Part shown: positions 26,215 through 34,005 of the stretch, in pieces
How the letters are laid out: each line of letters begins with the position of its first letter
Numbering within the stretch: position 1 is the stretch's first letter
NCBI RefSeq assembly: GCF_000568815.1
Contig: NZ_CP007201.1
Span: 2,737,654 to 2,801,653 of the forward strand
Reading direction: 5' to 3'
Source: Sulfurospirillum multivorans DSM 12446
GTDB taxonomy: Bacteria; Campylobacterota; Campylobacteria; Campylobacterales; Sulfurospirillaceae
Length of the DNA: 64,000 bases
The notes under the pieces: model-generated
What the model was told of the DNA's origin: nothing
What the model saw: only the letters and a program-made list of their open reading frames with translations
Database searches by the model: none
Made by a program: the position numbers and the translations under genes

Positions 26215-26258
26215 GCATTTTTAGTGCCTTTTATTTGAGTTTTGCAAGATGTCTATTT

Positions 26259-26402
26259 CTTTGTTCCTTATTTCTTAAAGTCAACTAAACTAGACCAAAA
26301 GAGTCTTGTTGGGTATAATGACTAAAAAACTTTGTTCCTTATTTCTTAAAGTCAACTAAACTAGACCAAAAGAGTCTTGTTGGGTATTAATGACTTAAAA
26401 AG
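26259..26402 (+). repeat. Tandem duplication of a 71-73 bp unit
   Basis: Copy one 26259-26329 and copy two 26330-26402 are nearly identical from CTTTGTTCCTTATTTC through GGGTAT and diverge only by a few insertions at the end. The duplication begins five bases outside the IS right end, and the first unit would have carried the chaperone ribosome site (AAGGAAC on the minus strand). Confidence 0.8.
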
Positions 26403-26573
26403 CTTGAAAACAAGGGATAAACACGGGATCTTGGTGGAAACATTGCCCTTTTTTACGCTTCATTATACAACTTTAGTAAACAACTGTTTACCAATTTTTA
26501 GAAAATGTACCACAGATTTGCTTAGCTGAGAATAGGTTAAAAAGAGTAGTTTAAAAACTTAAATATAACTTAA

Positions 26574-26592
26574 ATATGCAAATTAAGCATAT
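26574..26592. promoter_or_regulatory. ATATGC-N7-GCATAT operator, formate dehydrogenase operon 1
   Basis: Perfect 6-bp arms (7 with flanking A/T) around AAATTAA. It faces the formate dehydrogenase 1 genes on the minus strand but is now cut off from them by the IS element. Confidence 0.65.
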
Positions 26593-26624
26593 TGCTCGGA
26601 GAGTTAAAGCGGATGGAAGAGTAT

Positions 26625-26654
26625 AGTTCAGGGAATGTTAAATTTCCCTGAACT
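26625..26654 (-). terminator. Terminator hairpin after the left-arm TonB receptor
   Basis: AGTTCAGGGAA and TTCCCTGAACT form a perfect 11-bp stem with an 8-base loop, 20 bases past the receptor stop. No long T-run follows. Confidence 0.6.
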
Positions 26655-26673
26655 GCTTTACATGTAAAGCGTT

Positions 26674-28686
26674 TTAAAAGGAGTAACGTACGTTCGCGTA
26701 ATAGTTTCGACCTTCTTGCGGATAGCCGTTGTTGTAATAGTAAAACTCATCAAAGAGATTTTTAATACCAACAGCAAGCTCAAGCGCTTTGACAGGTCTA
26801 TACGCAACTCTAATATCTGCTACGGTATACGAACTGCTTTTTTCACTGCCACTTACATTGGAGTAGCGTTCGCCTTCATGCCTGATAATCGGTGTAATAT
26901 CAACCGAATGAATCGGCGAATAGGTCATACTTGCATAATAGCTGTGTTTGGGTGTATCGGTCGTGTATTGAGCATTTGCCGTTTTACTGTCTTCAATTTC
27001 TGCGTCAATATAGGTGTAAGAGAGCGTACTTTTAAGCTGATTGCTCCATAGTGAATCAAGTGTTAGCTCAACACCTTTGTGCTCTTCTTGATCGAAATTT
27101 TGCATCTGTTTACAGTTTGTACCTGTACACCCCAGTGTTGCATCGGTATTGGTTAAACCACTCACTGACGCAATATAATCTTTTGTTTTCGTGTAAAAAA
27201 GTGCTACTTTAGCATGATGATCGTCCACAAATGCCCAGTCACTGCCGACTTCATACGTCGTAGAACGTTCTGCATCCAAGCTAGGATTGAGAATATAATC
27301 TCCAAATTTTGAAGAGTAACGATCTTTCAGTGTTGGCATATTACTCTTTTGAGAGACACTTCCATAAAACATCAGATCTTTCGTCGCATGAAATGTCAGA
27401 ATGGTTTGAGGGTTGAAAGCATCGGAGTCATATTTGGGGAACTCTCCTGCGATGAGTGTTCCCGCACTGTTACGATACTCCGCTTTGGTAATCTCATTTT
27501 TATCGTAACTGCCACCTAATGTCCACGTCAGTGCGTCAGTGAGTTGCCATGAATATTCAGCGCCTAATGACAACGTTTTACTCTCATCTTTAAGATCTGC
27601 ATTAGGAGATTTTGAGCTGATGTCTTTATGATTATCGTATTTTTGGGAAACAGAAAGTTTTAAAAGATGGTTATCAGCGATTTTAATATCCCCTTCGATA
27701 ATGCCACCAAAGGTATGATCATCGTATTCTGAAATCTCACTTACGACATCTTGCGCCCCAGATTGTGGTGTTCCTTTAAAAAGAATTTTGTTGTAAAACT
27801 CATCGTAATACAAACGCGTTTTAAGATAATGTTCCCCAATAGCCGTTTTGGTAATCAAATAATAACTCGTCTTATCCCAGTCTTTCCAATCCCAGTTGCG
27901 ATTATACGCGTTGTTCGTTGTAGTACCTTGTGCCATCGCAAACCACGGTTGTTCTTTCTCACCTCGTTGAGCGATATAATTGAGTGAATATTCATCTGTC
28001 GAATTGGGCGTATAGCCGACTTTGATGTTTATTTTTTTGTCGCCGTACTCTGAATTGGAACGTTTGCGTCCTTCTTGATGCCCTGCTGAATCGTAGTCGC
28101 TTGGAAGTTTATAATAATCTCTTTGCATATTTGAAACGGAGAGTAAGCCGTAGTAAATCTCCTGCTTTGTTCCGATGGTTGCATACTCTTCATAGCCATT
28201 GCCACTAAATACACCAGCGCCTACTTCGCCCTCAAGCTCTTTGGTCGGTTTTTTGGTAATAAGGTTAATCGCCCCACCCATTGTATTCGCCCCATACATC
28301 GGAGAAACATACCCTTTGGAAACATCTATTTCACCAATATCATAGGTTTTGAACCGCGCCAAATCGATATTGTGATCATACGGAACGTAAATGGGAATAC
28401 CGTCGATATAAATAGGTACGCGTGTACTCGAAAAGCCACGCACACGCACTTTTGACTCACCTCTAGCCCCTGTGTAATCGCTATAAACACTCGGCACACT
28501 TTGAAGTGCATCAACAACCGTTTTTGCTTCGCTCTCTTTAATTGTTTCCGTTGACACTACCTCAACGCTCGGATTTTGACTGATATCTTTTTCCGATGTT
28601 ACCTCTATTTTTCCTAACTCATACGTCTCACCCATCAACACGGATGCTGTGATCAACGAGAGCGCCACGCCAATTTTAAATTTCAT
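26674..28686 (-). CDS. TonB-dependent receptor, left arm of ModE-linked island
   Basis: 670 residues: signal peptide (about 19), TonB-box-like ELGKIEVTSEK, plug with RVRGFSSTRVPIYIDGIPIYVP and GANTMGGAINLITKKP (residues 75-170), then a barrel ending in ...NVRYSF. A CTGTNC pair near residue 522 may close an outer loop. It is the last gene of a set running exbB-exbD-tonB-globin-binding protein-permease-ATPase-receptor, and has its own ModE-type box 29-52 bases upstream. I infer it imports molybdate, tungstate or a chelate of them; the plug resembles generic siderophore/cobalamin receptors, so iron cannot be excluded from sequence. Confidence 0.85.
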   Translation of the reverse strand: MKFKIGVALSLITASVLMGETYELGKIEVTSEKDISQNPSVEVVSTETIKESEAKTVVDALQSVPSVYSDYTGARGESKVRVRGFSSTRVPIYIDGIPIYVPYDHNIDLARFKTYDIGEIDVSKGYVSPMYGANTMGGAINLITKKPTKELEGEVGAGVFSGNGYEEYATIGTKQEIYYGLLSVSNMQRDYYKLPSDYDSAGHQEGRKRSNSEYGDKKINIKVGYTPNSTDEYSLNYIAQRGEKEQPWFAMAQGTTTNNAYNRNWDWKDWDKTSYYLITKTAIGEHYLKTRLYYDEFYNKILFKGTPQSGAQDVVSEISEYDDHTFGGIIEGDIKIADNHLLKLSVSQKYDNHKDISSKSPNADLKDESKTLSLGAEYSWQLTDALTWTLGGSYDKNEITKAEYRNSAGTLIAGEFPKYDSDAFNPQTILTFHATKDLMFYGSVSQKSNMPTLKDRYSSKFGDYILNPSLDAERSTTYEVGSDWAFVDDHHAKVALFYTKTKDYIASVSGLTNTDATLGCTGTNCKQMQNFDQEEHKGVELTLDSLWSNQLKSTLSYTYIDAEIEDSKTANAQYTTDTPKHSYYASMTYSPIHSVDITPIIRHEGERYSNVSGSEKSSSYTVADIRVAYRPVKALELAVGIKNLFDEFYYYNNGYPQEGRNYYANVRYSF

Positions 28687-28714
28687 TTTTTCTCCTTTTG
28701 TATGTTTACCAAGA

Positions 28715-28738
28715 CATAATATTTTATTTTATATAACG
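28715..28738. promoter_or_regulatory. ModE-type box upstream of left-arm receptor
   Basis: CATAATAT-N8-ATATAACG. The E. coli ModE operator has CGTTATAT-N8-ATATAACG-like architecture; the right half is exact here. Located 29-52 bases before the receptor start. Confidence 0.65.
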
Positions 28739-28773
28739 CTATCTCTGACTTTTCCAAAAATCCGACCGACCTC

Positions 28774-29562
28774 CTACGCTTTCGTGGTATGAACAAACGA
28801 TGGAATGCAGACAGGATAGCCGCAAACCGTCTGTTTAAGCTCGATGTTTGTGTGGTAAAGCTCGTTAATAAGCTCTTCCGTAATCGTTTTACATGTAAGC
28901 CCATGCGCTAAGATATGCCCGTCTTTAAGCGCATAGGTGTAACCGCCCAGCATGAGCGCATGTTCGGGGAAATGGGTTGATTTTAAAAAGGTGTAACCCT
29001 CTTTGGAGAGCTTCATAATTGTCTCCAAAAGGCGCAGTTGATTGCCATAATCCAGCCCCGAAACGGGTTCGTCCATGACCAAGATTTTTGCCCCTTGCGC
29101 TAAGGAACGAGCGATTAAAACCAGCTGTTTTTCGCCACCACTCAGCGTTTGAAAGGTGCGTTTCTCCAGATGCCCAATGCCCAGTCGCTCCATCGCCACA
29201 CGCGCTAAGTCCCTGTCCGTTTTACTTGGTTTTTAAAACCATGACTCAAAAGCGATGCGCCCCATCATGACAATATCCAGAGCGCAAAACGCAAACGCGA
29301 CCTGCGTACTTTGAGGAACATAGCTTACATGTAAAGCGCGTTCTTTAATGGAATAGCGCTGTAAAGGCTTTCCTTTTAAGATCACCTCACCGCTTTTCGG
29401 GCTTAAAAGTCCTAAAAAAAGTTTCATCAAGGTACTTTTTCCCGTACCATTAGGCCCTAGAAGTGAGACGATGGAGCCCTCATCAATGTGAAGATCCACC
29501 CCTTGCAAAATCGGTGTGCTGTTATAAGAAAAGTAGAGATTTTCAGCGCTGTAAAAACTCAT
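28774..29562 (-). pseudogene. MolC/BtuD-type ABC ATPase with in-frame stop
   Basis: The ATPase starts at 29562 (ATGA overlap with the permease stop) with Walker A GPNGTGKST (residues 36-44) and reads to GRIAFESWF, where codon 110 is TAA (29233-29235). The same frame then continues without a break as KPSKTDRDLARVAMERLGIGHLE, signature LSGGEKQ and Walker B ILVMDEP, to a stop at 28774. So this is a single nonsense codon, not a frameshift, in an otherwise intact family member. Either the gene is newly inactivated, or there is readthrough, or the base call is wrong. The intact protein would power the BtuC-like permease next to it. MolC of H. influenzae is a molybdate-importing relative. Confidence 0.8.
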
Positions 29563-30575
29563 GCAAATCCTTTTTTCGCATTTTTCAGCGCAAAAACAAA
29601 GATAGGAATACCAATAAGCGACGTCGCAATCCCAATGGGAATCTCCACGCTCATCGATGTACGACATAAGGTATCGACGATGATGAGAAAGGTCGCTCCT
29701 AAAAGCGCGCACATTGGAAGCAGAACGCGGTTATCTGCTCCCACTAAAAAGCGCGCAATATGCGGTATGATAAGCCCTACCCAGCCGATCATTCCAGCAA
29801 CGACAACGGTCAGAGTGCTGAGCAACGTAGCCAGTAAAATGGCACTGTTGCGCACCCACACCACACGTACTCCCAGAGCCTTGGCATCTTCATCGCCAAG
29901 ACTTAAAACATTGAGGTATTTGCCCATTAAAGACAGAGCGATGGTGCTAAAAATCAGAGGGATGGCAACGCCAGAGAGCGTTTTCATATCGACCGCACTG
30001 AAAGAGCCCATCAGCCAGTAAACAATCGTCGGAAGTTTGTTGTATGGATCAGCGACATACTTCACCGTTGAAAGCAGTGCAGAAAAAAGCGAGCTAGAGA
30101 TGACACCACCAAGGACTAAAAGAATCGTCTGTGAGCCGCTTCTACCGTAAATCTTCGCCACACCAAGGGCGACTAAAACGGCTACAAACCCAAAAGTAAA
30201 CGAGAAAAGCTGCACGCCAAACCAACTCTCAGAGATCATAATGCCAAGTGCCGCACCAAACGAAGCGCCTGCAAGTACGCCTAAAATACCAGGCGACACC
30301 AAAGGATTCACAAACATCGCTTGAAATGCCCCACCCGAAACAGAAAGTGCAGCGCCGACTAAAATAACCGCTAAAATGCGTGGTAAACGAATGTCAAACA
30401 CAATGTTAGAAAGCAGCATCACCTCATTGGGAGCTGTGCCAATGTTCAACACTTTCCATAACAGTAGTTGCGTAAGCGTGCTAAGGTCAATCTCATAGCG
30501 CCCAAGAGCAAGCGAAATGAGTAGACTTGCCCCCAACATAACGATCATCATGCCAAAAAGAAACGAATTTTTCAT
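29559..30575 (-). CDS. BtuC/FecD/MolB-type ABC transporter permease
   Basis: 338 residues with about ten membrane helices, the FecCD family layout. Conserved blocks include RLPRILAVILVGAALSVSGGAFQAMFVNPLVSPGILG, LVLGGVISSSLFSALLS and GMIGWVGLIIPHIARFLVGADNR. Relatives import cobalamin, iron-siderophores or, in the MolBCA case, molybdate. It overlaps the binding-protein stop and the ATPase start by four bases each, so the three are a coupled unit, and only one permease is encoded in the island although there are two binding proteins. Confidence 0.9.
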   Translation of the reverse strand: MKNSFLFGMMIVMLGASLLISLALGRYEIDLSTLTQLLLWKVLNIGTAPNEVMLLSNIVFDIRLPRILAVILVGAALSVSGGAFQAMFVNPLVSPGILGVLAGASFGAALGIMISESWFGVQLFSFTFGFVAVLVALGVAKIYGRSGSQTILLVLGGVISSSLFSALLSTVKYVADPYNKLPTIVYWLMGSFSAVDMKTLSGVAIPLIFSTIALSLMGKYLNVLSLGDEDAKALGVRVVWVRNSAILLATLLSTLTVVVAGMIGWVGLIIPHIARFLVGADNRVLLPMCALLGATFLIIVDTLCRTSMSVEIPIGIATSLIGIPIFVFALKNAKKGFA

Positions 30576-31594
30576 AGCACGCCTGAAATGTGATGGATCT
30601 GCTTATCGGTGAGATCAATGTTCAAAAAGAGTTTATAAAACGCTCGCATCTCTTGCGCAAACTGCTCAGAATTAGGTGTATTGTAAAAGATATGCGTTAG
30701 CCACCTAACACCCAAAAGCCGCATGAAAGAGGGTGGTCGGTCGATCCAATTAAACGGCACTTTGGGTACGAGAAAGATTTTGCCTTCTTTGATGGCTTTG
30801 ATGGAATGCCATCTTGCATCGCTTTTGACTTTCTCAAAAAATTCTCTCTCTTGCGCTACAATGATGTCAGGATTGTACAAAATAACCTGTTCTAAAGAGA
30901 CCTTTTCAAGCCCAAGTCCACTTTTAGTCTGGCAGAGATGCGGATTAATACCGCCTGTAAATTTGATCGCTTCGTAGTGAAACGACTGGTCACACTCGGT
31001 CGCAAGTCCATCCGCACCCTCAGCATAATAGACAACAGGGCGTTTTGTGGCGTTTTGTTGCACGATTGCTTTGGTTTTTTCCAGTGCGGCACTGGCATAG
31101 TCTGAGAGTACTTTTGCACGAGGCTCTCTGTTTAAAACCTCGCCAAAGAAAAGGTAGGCTTTGGGCAGACGCTCAACACTCTCTAAATCCACATTGATAC
31201 TTGGGATTTTGCTACTCTCAAACAGGTACTGCGCCAACTGACTCGAAGCATCGTTGTTCCATAAAAAGACGACATCTGGATGCAAGGAAAGCAAAGTTTC
31301 GCGGTTCATGCTGTTCCCTCCTCCCTGAAGACCTCCCACAACGGGAAGTGCCATAAAACGGGAATCAAGCATATTGGACGATTCGTTATTGCCACGGGCA
31401 TGGTTGAAATTAAGCCCCACAATCAAGGAAGCATCAATCGTATAGATCATATAAGTCGAAGGTGGCGATGTGCCAAACACTTTGGTGATGACATCAGGGA
31501 TTTCAACGTTTTGACCACCCATATCGACGATTTCTCTGGCATATGCACTGCTTAAAAGAAGTAATACACTTCCAATAACTCCTAAAATTCGCAT
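30572..31594 (-). CDS. Periplasmic binding protein of FepB/BtuF/MolA type, left arm
   Basis: 340 residues from the ATG at 31594 (AAGGA five bases ahead), with a signal peptide ending SSAYA. Two-lobed family-III binding fold: PDVVFLWNNDASS, VEYAEG-like VVYYAEGADGLATECDQSFHYEA, and NWIDRPPSFMRLLGVRWL. The TECDxSFHxE stretch and the DRPPSFMR block are shared with the right-arm protein at 37667. A perfect 16-bp hairpin with T-run separates it from the upstream globin gene, so it may be made at a lower level or from a second promoter. Inferred ligand: molybdate, tungstate or a complex. Confidence 0.85.
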   Translation of the reverse strand: MRILGVIGSVLLLLSSAYAREIVDMGGQNVEIPDVITKVFGTSPPSTYMIYTIDASLIVGLNFNHARGNNESSNMLDSRFMALPVVGGLQGGGNSMNRETLLSLHPDVVFLWNNDASSQLAQYLFESSKIPSINVDLESVERLPKAYLFFGEVLNREPRAKVLSDYASAALEKTKAIVQQNATKRPVVYYAEGADGLATECDQSFHYEAIKFTGGINPHLCQTKSGLGLEKVSLEQVILYNPDIIVAQEREFFEKVKSDARWHSIKAIKEGKIFLVPKVPFNWIDRPPSFMRLLGVRWLTHIFYNTPNSEQFAQEMRAFYKLFLNIDLTDKQIHHISGVL

Positions 31595-31618
31595 CTTTAT
31601 CCTTACATGTAAAAAATT

Positions 31619-31652
31619 AGAGTTTTTGCAAAACCAGTTTTGCAAAAACTCT
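31619..31652 (-). terminator. Strong intra-operon hairpin (terminator or attenuator)
   Basis: AGAGTTTTTGCAAAAC and its exact complement form a 16-bp stem with a 2-base loop. On the minus strand it is followed by AATTTTTTA. It sits between the globin stop, which it overlaps, and the binding-protein gene. Confidence 0.7.
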
Positions 31653-32199
31653 ATGAAAAGAGTCCAAACTCAGCTTTTATATCTTCATACAAAATACGTT
31701 TCATCGGCACACTCGTGCTTCGACGATTCACCATGCGCATCGAAAAAGGCTCGATCCAGTTCCAAAACTCCCCGATCAACGCTTTGGGAAAATCAAGATC
31801 GTGCAGGGTCTGCTTGTACGCCAGCAGCCACACAACTCTTGCCTCATCATCGATGGCAAATGGGGCATGTGTGCGACACAAAGAGGGTGGACCATAGCTG
31901 AAGGTATAGGTTTTTTCACCACCCAACGCTTGAATGAGAAAATGGCTCGCCTTGGTTACACCTTCCCTAAAATGAGCCTCATCGGTCGGGTACATCTGCG
32001 CAACAGCACTTTTTTGAAGCAAGCGGTGGTGATGCAACACAATGTTATGAATCGTTTCTGCCCCTATTTTTGTTAAAAAATCAGGTTTGGGCAAAATAAT
32101 CGCAGGTAGCGGTGCTTTTAAATTGATAGGGCTCCATTGAAGGCTTTCGCTCTTTTTAGCGATTGAAGGTTTATGAAGAAAATGATGACCATTGCACAT
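31651..32199 (-). CDS. Truncated-haemoglobin-like protein, left arm
   Basis: 182 residues. From about residue 40 it follows the group-2 truncated globin pattern: YPTDEAHFREGVTKASHFLIQALGG, then TFSYGPPSLCRTHAPFAIDDEARVVWLLAYKQTL, with His111 at the proximal haem position (canonical LRxRHxPF). The B-helix positions usually FY are His-His here (LHHHRLL, residues 55-61), so the haem pocket would be unusual. A 40-residue N-terminal extension has no counterpart in the family. It lies between tonB and the binding protein; the paralogue at 34968 has the same position relative to the other receptor. Confidence 0.75.
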   Translation of the reverse strand: MCNGHHFLHKPSIAKKSESLQWSPINLKAPLPAIILPKPDFLTKIGAETIHNIVLHHHRLLQKSAVAQMYPTDEAHFREGVTKASHFLIQALGGEKTYTFSYGPPSLCRTHAPFAIDDEARVVWLLAYKQTLHDLDFPKALIGEFWNWIEPFSMRMVNRRSTSVPMKRILYEDIKAEFGLFS

Positions 32200-32208
32200 G
32201 AAATTTCC

Positions 32209-32886
32209 TTAGGATTTGAGCTTAAAAACAACGGGAATTGCGATCTCTAGTGCCTCTTTGGGTGGAAACTCAAAAGGTGTCGCATCCAAAACGGCATCGA
32301 TGGCATTACGATCTAAAACCGCTTTGCCACTTGACTTTGCAATTTTAATAGACGAGGCATCAACCGTTCCATTGGCATGAATTAAAAATTGCACGACCGC
32401 CTCGCCCTCCACGCCCATCTTTTTAGCCATAGAGGGGTAACGAAGACTCTCTTGGATTTTTTGCCTTACTTTGGCAAGATAGAGGGAGAGCAGATCATCG
32501 CTTTGGCGCGCAGCAGGTGCGCTAACCGCTTGCTCTTGTGCTTTTGCGGGTGCTATTGCTTCTACACGTTGCTCGACAAAAGGCTCAAGCGAAGGTGCCG
32601 ATGTGACAACCTGTTTTGGCGTAGGCACAGCTTTAACGATCTCTTTTGGCACTTTTTTTTCGGGTTTTTTCACTACGATTGGCTCTGGTGGTGGCGTTAT
32701 ATCGTGTTTGATCTCTTCATCTACTGGCATAGGTTTTGGCTCATCCAAAAAACTCACTTGCGTGACGATAAACTCGCGCATGGCGGGTTTTGGTATCATC
32801 ATACTTCCCATAAAAAGGGCATACGCAATCGTTACATGTAAAAAGAGTGTTCCAAATGAAGCGACGAAAAAATGTGATGCTTTCAC
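32209..32886 (-). CDS. tonB: TonB-like energy transducer, second copy
   Basis: 225 residues from a GTG at 32886 that overlaps the exbD TGA (GTGA) and has AAAGGG ahead; a longer ATG reading would overlap exbD by 58 bases. N-terminal membrane anchor, Pro/Lys-rich spacer (PPPEPIVVKKPEKKVPKE), and a C-terminal TonB domain with LRYPSMAKKMGVEGEAVVQFLI. It belongs to the second ExbBD-TonB set, presumably dedicated to the receptors of the island. Confidence 0.88.
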   Translation of the reverse strand: MKASHFFVASFGTLFLHVTIAYALFMGSMMIPKPAMREFIVTQVSFLDEPKPMPVDEEIKHDITPPPEPIVVKKPEKKVPKEIVKAVPTPKQVVTSAPSLEPFVEQRVEAIAPAKAQEQAVSAPAARQSDDLLSLYLAKVRQKIQESLRYPSMAKKMGVEGEAVVQFLIHANGTVDASSIKIAKSSGKAVLDRNAIDAVLDATPFEFPPKEALEIAIPVVFKLKS

Positions 32887-33290
32887 GCGCCACCCTTTGT
32901 TGTCTGAATCGCAAAGGTGCTGATGCGGTGTTTTTTGCACAGATCGATCACTTTAACCACGTATTCAAACGGTGTTTTTGCGTCACTTCGCAGTAAAATA
33001 TGAGGCTCAGACGCACTGATTTGGGCAATTTTTGCATCCAAATCTTCGAGTGAAACCGCTACATCGTCGTAGTAAAGCTCACCCGATTCGTTCAAGGAGA
33101 GCGTAATCGGCTTTTGCTCATCTTTACGATTTTCAGCATTGGACGCTTGTGGAAGCGTAAGCGGAATTTTACCTTGGGTCACAAATGTAGCTGTGACCAT
33201 AAAAATGACCAAGATAACGAGGACAATGTCCACAAAAGGGGTCATATTGATCTCGGCAATATCGCTCTCATACACAGGTTTACGCTTCAT
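32883..33290 (-). CDS. exbD: ExbD family protein, second copy
   Basis: 135 residues. Conserved start AEINMTPFVDIVLVILVIFMVT with the proton-path Asp in FVDIV, then the periplasmic domain (ILLRSDAKTPFEYVVKVID). It overlaps exbB by 11 bases. Subunit of the TonB-energising motor of the island. Confidence 0.9.
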   Translation of the reverse strand: MKRKPVYESDIAEINMTPFVDIVLVILVIFMVTATFVTQGKIPLTLPQASNAENRKDEQKPITLSLNESGELYYDDVAVSLEDLDAKIAQISASEPHILLRSDAKTPFEYVVKVIDLCKKHRISTFAIQTTKGGA

Positions 33291-33726
33291 CGAGCTGTGC
33301 TTCTTTGTGCGTTAAAATGACTTTAACCCGTCTGATGAAATAATTGTAAGCGATAACGCAGGGAATCGCGACAAAAAGCCCCGTCGCGGTGGCAATCAAC
33401 GCTTCAGAGATACCTTGCATGATTGGTTGTACATCAAACGCATTGGAAGCGCCAATCGTATGAAACGCTTGTATAATGCCCAAAACGGTTCCAAAAAGCC
33501 CTATAAAAGGGGCGTTATTGCCAAAGGTGGCTAAAATGCCCAAACGCGCTTCAAGGCTAAGACGCAACGTATAATAATCCATACTTTGATACTTTTTTTG
33601 AATCACACTAAACGCTAAAAGACGCTCTATCATCACCCCAACTGCTAACACACTCATGGCGACCAATACCCACAACACGGGGTCGATCCCTAACAGGGCA
33701 AACGATAAAAGTTTTTCACTCAACAT
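33280..33726 (-). CDS. exbB: ExbB family protein, second copy
   Basis: 148 residues, three membrane helices, with the ExbB/TolQ signature GNNAPFIGLFGTVLGIIQAFHTIG and ATATGLFVAIPCVIAYNYFIRRV. First gene of the left arm, divergent from modE. Its leader contains a 39-base dyad (33765-33803), and a ModE-type box lies at 33841-33864. Confidence 0.9.
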   Translation of the reverse strand: MLSEKLLSFALLGIDPVLWVLVAMSVLAVGVMIERLLAFSVIQKKYQSMDYYTLRLSLEARLGILATFGNNAPFIGLFGTVLGIIQAFHTIGASNAFDVQPIMQGISEALIATATGLFVAIPCVIAYNYFIRRVKVILTHKEAQLDEA

Positions 33727-33764
33727 CTCTTCTCCTTAAAATAGCCATCTCCAAAACCCTTTAA

Positions 33765-33803
33765 GCTCAACCGATATGTACTGCACATAAATAACGGTTG
33801 AGC
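33765..33803 (-). promoter_or_regulatory. Long dyad in the exbB leader
   Basis: GCTCAACCG and CGGTTGAGC (9 bp, perfect) enclose a second imperfect dyad ATATGT/ACATAaAT. If the transcript starts near the ModE box, this would form a stem-loop in the 5' leader, 39 bases before exbB. Confidence 0.5.
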
Positions 33804-33840
33804 GAAAAAGAGCTGACAACAAGAAACGAGACCATTATAA

Positions 33841-33864
33841 CGTAATATACTTAGCAATACAACG
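33841..33864. promoter_or_regulatory. ModE-type box in the exbB-modE divergent spacer
   Basis: CGTAATAT-N8-ATACAACG, two mismatches to CGTTATAT-N8-ATATAACG. It can control exbB (minus) and modE (plus), allowing autoregulation. Confidence 0.55.
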
Positions 33865-34005
33865 GTAAAGTATACACCTAATACCTTCTTTAGTGTTTAA
33901 AAAATAGGCACTCCCTTTCCTGAAATGCTTCCCAAAAGCGCTTCACGCGACTTTTGTGCTATACTTATTTTTAAATTACTCCTTCCTAGGATACAGAGGA
34001 CACCC

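Larger units (their letters stand above)
25339..26254 (-). mobile_element. IS5-type insertion sequence, about 916 bp
   Basis: Perfect 19-bp terminal inverted repeats: AGACATCTTGCAAAACTCA at 25339-25357 and its complement at 26236-26254. TA is present just inside/at both boundaries, in keeping with a short TA target duplication. It encodes a DDE transposase in two overlapping frames, as in the IS427-like branch of the IS5 family. It lies between the ribosome site and start codon of the formate dehydrogenase 1 chaperone gene. It contains no TTACATGTAA. Confidence 0.9.
26255..26673. other. Former promoter region of formate dehydrogenase operon 1
   Basis: 419 bases without a gene. It holds the tandem duplication, an AT-rich stretch, the ATATGC-N7-GCATAT operator at 26574-26592 and the receptor terminator at 26625-26654. 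With the IS removed the operator would lie about 300 bases upstream of the chaperone start. Confidence 0.6.
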
